From Podarcis raffonei (lineage: Eukaryota; Chordata; Lepidosauria; Squamata; Lacertidae), in NCBI RefSeq assembly GCF_027172205.1, contig NC_070609.1, positions 59,096,501 through 59,160,500 of the forward strand: DNA of 64,000 nucleotides, read 5' to 3'. The notes beneath the pieces were generated by a model. It searched no databases and was not told where the DNA came from. It was given only the letters and a program-made list of their open reading frames with translations. Position numbers and translations under genes: made by a program. This document shows positions 57,000 through 64,000 of the stretch, in pieces (position 1 is the stretch's first letter; each line of letters opens with the position of its first letter).

Positions 57000-59980
57000 A
57001 GCAGTACATCAAAGCTCTATTCAGATACAGCAGATTGGAAGGGCACACTGTATTGCTTTTTACATGCATTACCATTTGCAAAGGACAACGGCAACAAAAC
57101 AACACTGATGAAGAACAGAAGAGAATCAGGTGCTAGAAGTTTTGCCTACCGCTATCCAGGGTAAAAGAAGGAATTGTACCTGGTCCCCCACAAAAAGGCA
57201 GAAGCCCAGAGAGAAGAGTGTTTGAGTCAAGCCAGCACAGTGGGAAAACACTGGCTTTCAACCCTGCACATTTGCAACAAAACAAAAACCCTTGCAACAC
57301 CTTTCTCAAAAGAGGGTAGATTTGTGTCTCCTTACACAGATAATCTCAGAGTAGGGCAAATGTCACCTCTGAAGCAACCATTTTCAAGTCCTGGGAAAAA
57401 CACGTGGTTGGAGTGTCACATTTGAACTGGAAAGATGTAGATTCAAATCTCTGTTAATTCCAGGAGCAAGCTGGGTGGTCATGGTCAAATCAGTGTATTC
57501 AGATATCACATTTCCAGTTCTCTAGTCTAGATCATGGCTTGGAGGATCAGTAAAATGTCCTATGTTGACACATTCTCTTCACTCTTCACTCCTTGCAGGT
57601 CTGGTTTAATGAATAATATCCTGGCTTGACCAAACCACAAGAGTCCTGCAGGATCAGACCAAAGGTCCATCTTACTCAGCCTTGTGTGTCCAACCATGAC
57701 CAATTGACGGTTTCTGAAAAGCCCAGAATCAAGAACATAATGGCTATAACTCTCTCCGGTTTTTCTCTCTGAGTAGTTGGTATGAAGAGGCATGGAGGAA
57801 AGAGCATCTCACCTGGTGGGGCAGAACTGTAGCAGTAGCCTGCTGGCACTGGCATCATGGCAGAGAGGGGCATGGGTGAAACTAGAATTAAGATGGGGCT
57901 ACATGGACATTCTGTCTGGAGTGCAGGATTGGCTCTGCCAGTGTGCCCATGCAGCCCCAACAATGCTGTCACCTCACCCCTCCAAGGAAGAAGCAGGGAT
58001 GCTGGTGCGTGGAGGCTATTGCTGCAGCTCTGTCTCAATGGATGACTAACATCACTGTTTGCAGTTATGTTGGAAACAGCAAACTATGGTTTGATCAAAC
58101 CCGCCTTTCCAGGATTGCAAATCAGGATCAAACTGTGGCGTTCAATCATGAATAAATAAGGAAGCTTGCTCAAATGACAGTTTTCCAATTAAAACAACAA
58201 GTGATCAAACCAGGAAGGAACACATGGACCACAGGGCTTGCTTGCCATCCTCCGAACCATAGTTTGTAGAATTGGAAACATGGAACCTACGAACAGCCAC
58301 TGTCTCCAACCCTAGCCTGTCTCACAGATGCTGCCTGTTCAAATCAGCAGAGGTTCACCATGCTATCTTGAAAAGATCTTTCCCAAACCTGCCATGGGAA
58401 ATCGAGATGCCCAATCTCTCGGTTAAACATGCAATCTTGCTAGTCACATAAATTGACTTTTTGGGAAGCCGTCCTGACCCTGTGCTTTGACAGAGGGTTA
58501 TTTTTAATTATTTCCTTTTAGACTGAGCCTAAAACACAGGAACATAGGAAGCTGTCATATACTGAAAAAGACCATTGGTCCACCTAGCACAATTTTGTCA
58601 AAGCTGAGTGGCGGTGGACCTTCAGGCTTTAAGACAGGGGTCTCATCCCTACCCCTATCCCTCATCTGACTGCAAAACAGATGCAGACGAGAGCCATGGC
58701 CCTTTCCTGCTGCAGTAACTCTATACTGACCAACTAAGTATAAGGTAACTCTATACTGGCAATATAAGGAAAAGAATGTACTTTGGGCATATTTTGAACA
58801 AGCAATGACGGAACCAAAACTAGAAAAATAAGAGAGACAGCAAGTGCAAGATTTGGATGTCTTGCAAAAACTATAAAGAGAAAAGGGGGGGATAATCTTT
58901 TACAAGCATGTTGCTGAGCACTGATTAACTAGACCTATCTGTTGCATGTTTATGCTGCCATTTCTTTTGTTTCTACAATCTCTTAGTTTCACACTGTGCT
59001 TGGTACAAGGACTTCTGATATTAAAAGTATTGACATACATTTGAAAGGTACGCCATGGCCCTTAATCCTTACAAGTTACAGCTCCAGTGCTGCTGCTTTT
59101 TCCTTTCCTTTTCTTTTTTGCCGAGAACAAACCTTTCCAAGAGAACATTTGATGAGCGCTGGCTTGCCATCAAGCTCTCTTTATATTAAAATGAAGAACC
59201 CTGCTGAAAACATTTTGCTAAGCATATATATTTACAATATTCAGTCAGCATGTGCAAAGATGTACAAAGGCCAAGCTTGTTCTCAGTCTCCCATCAAGAG
59301 TGATGAAGCTTGGAATTAAGAGAATGTTTTTGTTTTCCCAAAGAAAAACATCAGGCAACCCCTGGATATAGTTACTAAAGCAATGGCTGTCATGGATACA
59401 AGGTTAGAGGGGTTTGAAACATGGGGTTCAGGAAAGGGAGGATATGTTGTATTAGATGAAATAATTCAAGTCCTCATCCTGGTCCCATTAAAAGCACTGA
59501 CAAAAGTAGAAAGGCTGTCCAGAAACTGACTGTGAATTGAGAAAACAAAACAGAACCACCACCCCAGGCAGGGATCTAATTTCATTTACACATGGCATCT
59601 CAGAGAAAAGGTCTTCCTTGACATGAAAAATACCAGGGGGCTATTTGCTGAAACACAGCAGGGCTGCAAACCTTCCTACTGGCAGGGCCCCTGGCAAAAA
59701 TCCAGGGTACGCAAGGCAGAAATCCAGTTGAAACTTCCCTCCCTGCCATACCAGAAAAGACTTAGCTTGTGCAATTCCTAGTTTTCATGTAGAATGCTTA
59801 CATTTCTACTAACACTTCAAAACTGGCACCCTTAGAAGAGTCAGTTGGCCATTGATCTGCAGGCTCTCTTTCCCATCGCCTCTAAGAAGTGACAACCAGC
59901 GCCTCCACTTATTTGGAATTATAGAGAAAAAGGCATCTAGGTCAGAAGGCAGGATAGAGAGGAATTGCCCCCCCCCAAAG
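57000..59980. other. GPT2 upstream intron or flank, no exon seen
   Basis: I searched the - strand for the missing GPT2 N-terminal exon (an NPQVKAVEYAVRGPIV-like peptide) and did not find it. Contents: a diverged LINE-like patch at about 57630-57820, a degenerate inverted-repeat patch with CAAACCATAGTTTG-type ends at about 58060-58280, and a minus-strand tRNA-type SINE at 58540-58690. The rest looks like unremarkable AT-rich intron. Confidence 0.5.
58540..58690 (-). repeat. tRNA-derived SINE
   Basis: GGAAGCTGTCATATACTGAA ... CCATTGGTCCACCTAGC ... GGCTTTAAGACAGGGGTCTC. Confidence 0.65.
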
Positions 59981-59984
59981 CACT

Positions 59985-60345
59985 CATAGGAATATGTTCA
60001 TCTAGCTCAGTACAGTGGTACCTCGGGTTACATACGCCTCAGGTTACATACACAGGTTACAGACTCTGCTAACCCAGAAAAAGTGCTTCAGGTTAAGAAC
60101 TTTGCTTCAGGATGAGAAGAGAAATTGTGCTCCTGCGGCGCGGCGGCAGCGGGAGGCCCCATTAGCTAAAGTGGTGCTTCAGGTTAAGAACAGTTTCAGG
60201 TTAAGAACGGACCTCCGGACTGAATTAAGTACTTAACCCGAGGTACCACTGTACTGTTTACTCTGACTGGCAGCAGCTCACCAGGATTTTTATCAGAGGC
60301 CTCTCCCAGCTCTCACCTGGACATACTGACTATTGAATACGGGAC
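59985..60345 (-). repeat. tRNA-derived SINE split by a Tigger MITE
   Basis: CATCTAGCTCAGTA stops at the MITE and resumes as TACTGTTTACTCTGACTGGCAG after it; closing the gap at the duplicated TA restores the SINE. Confidence 0.75.
60013..60251. mobile_element. Tigger-like MITE inside a SINE
   Basis: CAGTGGTACCTCGGGTTACA ... TAACCCGAGGTACCACTG with TA on both sides. Confidence 0.9.
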
Positions 60346-60365
60346 ATTTTACACACAACACAAGT

Positions 60366-60545
60366 AAGAACATAAGAGAAACCTGATGGATCAAGGCAAC
60401 AACCCATCTTGTCCAGCATCCTGTTCTCTTAGCGAACAACCAGATGCCTATCTGAAGCCCAAAGGCAGGATCTGAGTGCAAGAGCACTCTCCCCACTTGG
60501 GATTTCTAGCAACTGCCATTCAGAGCATAGTTGTCAATGTTTCCA
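60366..60545 (-). repeat. CR1/L2-group LINE 3' end
   Basis: AACCTGATGGATCAAGGCAA, CATCTTGTCCAGCATCCTGT, AACAACCAGATGCCTATCTG. Confidence 0.75.
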
Positions 60546-60874
60546 CTTTTTAAAGGGAAATTCCCTTATTCCGAATAGGATTCCTCGCAAGAAAAGGGAA
60601 GCATGAAACTTGTGTCCAAACAACTATGCAAAGCATTGCTGCAACTGGCTGCAAACTTGGGAATAAAGAACCAGCGAACTCAGCTGGACTCAACTTCCAT
60701 GAAAATGTGCAAAGGACGGGGCTGTCAACCAACCTTCTTTTCCCGTAAGAGAAAACCAATTTAAGCACGAGTCAATTCAGCTTCATAACAGACCGATGCA
60801 TCTTTTAAAGCTGTCCTCGGCTGTCCTTGTGGCACTTAAGCAACCACGAAATGTTGGCAGGCTGGCAGTGCGAT

Positions 60875-61010
60875 CCTGCATGCATCTACTCAGAAGGAAG
60901 TCCCGCTAAGTTCAGTCTAACAGGGCCAGCCTGTACACACCTGTCTGGGGGGTAAGCCCCATTGAGCTCAGTGGGGCTAACCTCTGGTGGTGCAATCCTA
61001 TGCAATCTCC
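60875..61010. repeat. Interspersed repeat (CTACTCAGAAG ... AAGCCCCATTGAG type)
   Basis: ATCTACTCAGAAGGAAGTCC, then GGGGTAAGCCCCATTGAGCTC and TGCAATCCTATGCAA, a widespread squamate repeat whose class I cannot name. Confidence 0.5.
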
Positions 61011-61605
61011 TGTTATCAAACAGGTTCACCGCAGATGCAACTGTCCTGCTTGTCAAACCAGCTTTACTCTGGGCTGGTGTCATTTCGGTGTAATTGAAGC
61101 CGACAAGAGCTGTAGCTGAAGGGGGAGGCTAAACAGTCTTGATAGTGACCTCAAATGGCACCAGACTGTTTGATGAGCCTTACGGCTCCCTAGAAAGGGG
61201 TGATGTAACTAGAAGGAACTGAAGTATATTGCTATGCCTTAGCAATATAAGTGTGAATGTGCTTTTCTGATGAATAGCCTTGTTTTAGCGTTATTATTTG
61301 TATGTATTTATCTAAGAAAATGTATATGCTGTTTAATTGTAGGTAAAACCTCTAGCAAACAGAGGATGTCACTGTACATTACTCCTCATATTAAGGGAAC
61401 CCTGAAAGGAGAGTGGTCAATTTGGAATAATTTGTAAGAAAATAAAATTAGGGCAGGGGAAGGAAAGCCTCAGGTCTTTTAGGCTGCAATTCTCTTGTAA
61501 TGTTGCATTACGTTGTAAAACCAATGGCTCAGTCTTGAATTTAGCATGGAAAACATGCTGCAGGCTTATGATGTACAACACATTACTATCAGCACTTAGT
61601 ATATA

Positions 61606-61990
61606 CCATACCCTCCAACATTTCTCCAATGAAAATAGGGAGTAGTCGTAGTAGTAGTAGTAATAATAATAATAATAATAATGCCCCATCCATCTGACTG
61701 GGCTGCCCCCACCAAACTGGGCAGCTTCCAACATATATAAAAACATAATAAAACATAAAAAACTTAAAAGCTTCCCTATACAGGGCTGCCTTTAGATGTA
61801 TTCTAAAGGTTGTATAATTATACTTATCTCCTTTGCATAACTCCATACCCTCCAACATTTATGCAATGAAAATAGGGCTGTTCTCAGAAAAAGCAGGAAA
61901 TTTCTGGATCAAATCAGAAATTGGGGTGACTTCTGTAAATCCGGGACTGTCTCTGGAAAATAGGGACACTTGGAGGGTCTGAGGTACGGT
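61606..61990. repeat. MITE-like element with a minus-strand insertion
   Basis: CCATACCCTCCAACATTT ... CAATGAAAATAGGG occurs at about 61611-61645 and again at about 61848-61882, followed by the element's end GGGACACTTGGAGGGTCTGA (near 61962-61981). Between them lies a tail (TAG)n(TAA)n and a retroelement-like piece (CCAACATATATAAAAACATA). Confidence 0.6.
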
Positions 61991-62289
61991 ATCTAATATC
62001 CATCATTACAAGCACATTGGAGGGTTTTGTACCTTTCTGTGCAAAGCTGAGGAGGAGGGAATATTTGGTGTTCCCTATCCCACTAGGAGCTACCGCATTT
62101 CATACGTCTGCTTGCTACATGTCTTTCCTGTTCTAATTCTCCCCAAACTCAACTGGCAAACAATTCATTTTATTTATTTAACCAAGTTGTTACACCTCTT
62201 GATTGCAAAAACGCCTCTAAGCAGTTTACAAAAATATAGAAAGGTAACAACAAGCCCACAAAGTGCTTACAATCTAAACTGATACAGGA

Positions 62290-62490
62290 AGGACACACTG
62301 CAGTGCCTTCATTGCCTTTTTATACCGTCCAGCCTCTGCCTCCAAGGAGCTCAGTGTGGTATACATGGTTTTTTCCTACTCCCCTGTGAGGTAGGTTAGA
62401 TGAGATATACTGTAGTGACTTGCTCAAGACCAGCCAAGTGGGGATTTGAACCTGGACCTTTCTGGGCCTAGTCAGTCATCCAAACCACTG
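62290..62490 (-). repeat. CORE-SINE/MIR-like SINE
   Basis: CTCCCCTGTGAGGTAGGTTA, GTGGGGATTTGAACCTGGAC, then the AACCACTGCATC head in reverse. Confidence 0.7.
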
Positions 62491-62531
62491 CATCCCTTGT
62501 ACAGAAAGGAGGCAAGGGTACTTGGTCACTA

Positions 62532-62773
62532 CAGTGGTACCTCTGATTACGAACTTAATTCGTTCTGGAGGTCCGTTCTTAACCTGAAACTGTTCTTAAC
62601 CTAAGCTACCACCTTAGCTAATGGGGCCTCCTGCTGCTGCTGCGCCGCCGCCATGCAATTTCTGTTTTCATCCTGAAGCAAAGTTCTTAACCCGAGGTAA
62701 TATTTCTGGGTTAGAGGAGTCTGTAACCTTAAGCGTTTGTAACCCGAAGTGTTTTTAACCTGAGGTACCACTG
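62532..62773. mobile_element. Tigger-like MITE
   Basis: CAGTGGTACCTCTGATTACG ... CCTGAGGTACCACTG with TA flanks; same interior as the other four copies. Confidence 0.88.
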
Positions 62774-62779
62774 TACACT

Positions 62780-64000
62780 GTAAGGAACAGGAGGAATGTG
62801 CTGGGCTTTTTAAGGGTAGGCTGTGCACAAATAAACATGGCACAGGCCAGAACCAGGTATCACTTTGTTTTTCTGGTATGGATCCAGGTACAGGATCCCG
62901 GATTCTTGTTGAGTCGTGTCCTTGGCACACTTCCATGTATGTACTCAAAAGATTTCTTCCCTCTTTCTTTTATTTAAAGCAATGTGTTTCGTTGGGAGAG
63001 GCTCAAAATCACTTAAGCAATGCCAATAAAGCTCTGTCCTCGTTGATGTTGTACGCAAATTGGACAAGAGTTATGACAAAACACACATACTCATTTTCCC
63101 TCTGTGCTGGCATAGATCCAAAGCATTTTTCAGGTGTGCTCAAGAAAGGGCTCTGCACCTCAGCAAGTCAAACATGGTACATGTGTCACAGATGGCAGCT
63201 CACAAGGAGTGGGGCCAATAAGTCTTTGGGGGCTTCAGTCAATTTGGTAGAGCCCAAAAGGGGGTCCAATATTATGCCAGCCTGCCTCCAGGCTTGGAGC
63301 ATATCCAGAGGAACTTTTGATTGTGCTCTTTGAAAATCTGATTCAATGCTATATCATGATCCATACAGTGGTGAGGCTAACTTCCGAGTGGACATGTGTA
63401 GGAATGCATTGAGCTGTCGGACCTTTTTGGCTCTACAGGCCAGATCCTTGTCACAGAAGTACACCATTGGCCAAATTTGACAAGTGGGAGGGGCTACCCA
63501 CCTGTCAATCACACATCTTTAGGAAGTGGGGAAACGTTTGGGTTTCTGTTTGAAAACAACAAACTAAAAGCCCCTTGGGTGTATAAAATTAGTTATAATT
63601 CTCTGGTCCTGGCCATTCACAATTTGGCACAGTGACATCTAGGAATCACTACACTGGATAACACTTAGATTTTTTGTGTGTGTCTAAGGGGAGGGTGATA
63701 GCACTAAAGAATGGAACTAAGTTAAGGGTCACCAAGTCACTGATGATGTTTTAGACTAAATATAGACCCAGCATGATCCTTTAAAAAACTTGGGTTTTTT
63801 TACTGCTATGAATGACTTCCTTCTATGTTTGCAGATAGCCATGTGCTATGCATATTGGATGAAGAGGATTTCCCTACCTGCAACTGAAATTAAGGAAAAG
63901 CAGTGCAACATTTACAAATTGTGCTGCATAAAAATTTACTCTCGGGTCATGAAGGGTCAAATAACCAAAGCAGTGACTAAGTACCATATTGACTCGAGTC
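62780..64000. other. Right-edge non-coding stretch
   Basis: No exon, RNA gene or recognisable repeat was supported. A 151-codon open frame at 62878-63333 has no recognisable protein features. The stretch is probably GPT2 first-intron sequence. Confidence 0.45.

Overview
The window reads as nuclear DNA of a squamate reptile, most likely a lizard. I infer this from three Sauria-type tRNA-derived SINEs, one ending in an ACCTTT tail, a squamate-style L1 with a long open ORF2 C-terminus, many copies of one CR1/L2-group LINE 3' end, CORE-SINE/MIR-like SINEs, and large numbers of short hAT-like and Tigger-like non-autonomous DNA transposons. The gene order GPT2-DNAJA2 matches the conserved vertebrate block on human 16q11.2. 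I cannot name the species.

Layout. 1-8.0 kb is intergenic DNA full of repeats. DNAJA2 lies on the + strand from a CpG island at about 8.1-8.9 kb to its polyadenylation signals near 25.0 kb. It has nine coding exons and a complete 411-codon reading frame. From 27.8 to 40.4 kb, on the - strand, ten small exons join in phase into a 294-residue borealin-family protein, most likely borealin-2 (CDCA9). Its largest intron has collected two L1s, several CR1 pieces, a Sauria SINE and hAT MITEs. GPT2 (mitochondrial alanine aminotransferase) follows on the - strand: a roughly 3 kb 3' UTR (41.2-44.25 kb) and ten coding exons (44.25-57.0 kb) covering the equivalent of human residues 82-523. Its first coding exon or exons are not recognisable in 57-64 kb and probably lie beyond the right edge.

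The three genes are unrelated in function: a type-A Hsp40 co-chaperone (DNAJA2), a chromosomal passenger complex subunit (borealin) and a pyruvate/glutamate aminotransferase (GPT2). DNAJA2 and the borealin gene converge tail to tail. GPT2 and the borealin gene run in tandem, with only about 0.8 kb between the last likely GPT2 poly(A) signal and the borealin start codon.

The most interesting item is the borealin-like gene between GPT2 and DNAJA2. Its N-terminal helical region aligns without gaps to human borealin, but the position of the survivin-contacting tryptophan carries arginine, and one of its introns appears to be GC-AG. Other points are two retroelements flanked by unusually long direct repeats, several clean nested transposon insertions with intact target-site duplications, and a perfect 24-bp inverted repeat beside a borealin exon. 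All exon calls come from reading splice sites and comparing with remembered human proteins; no alignment or search was run.
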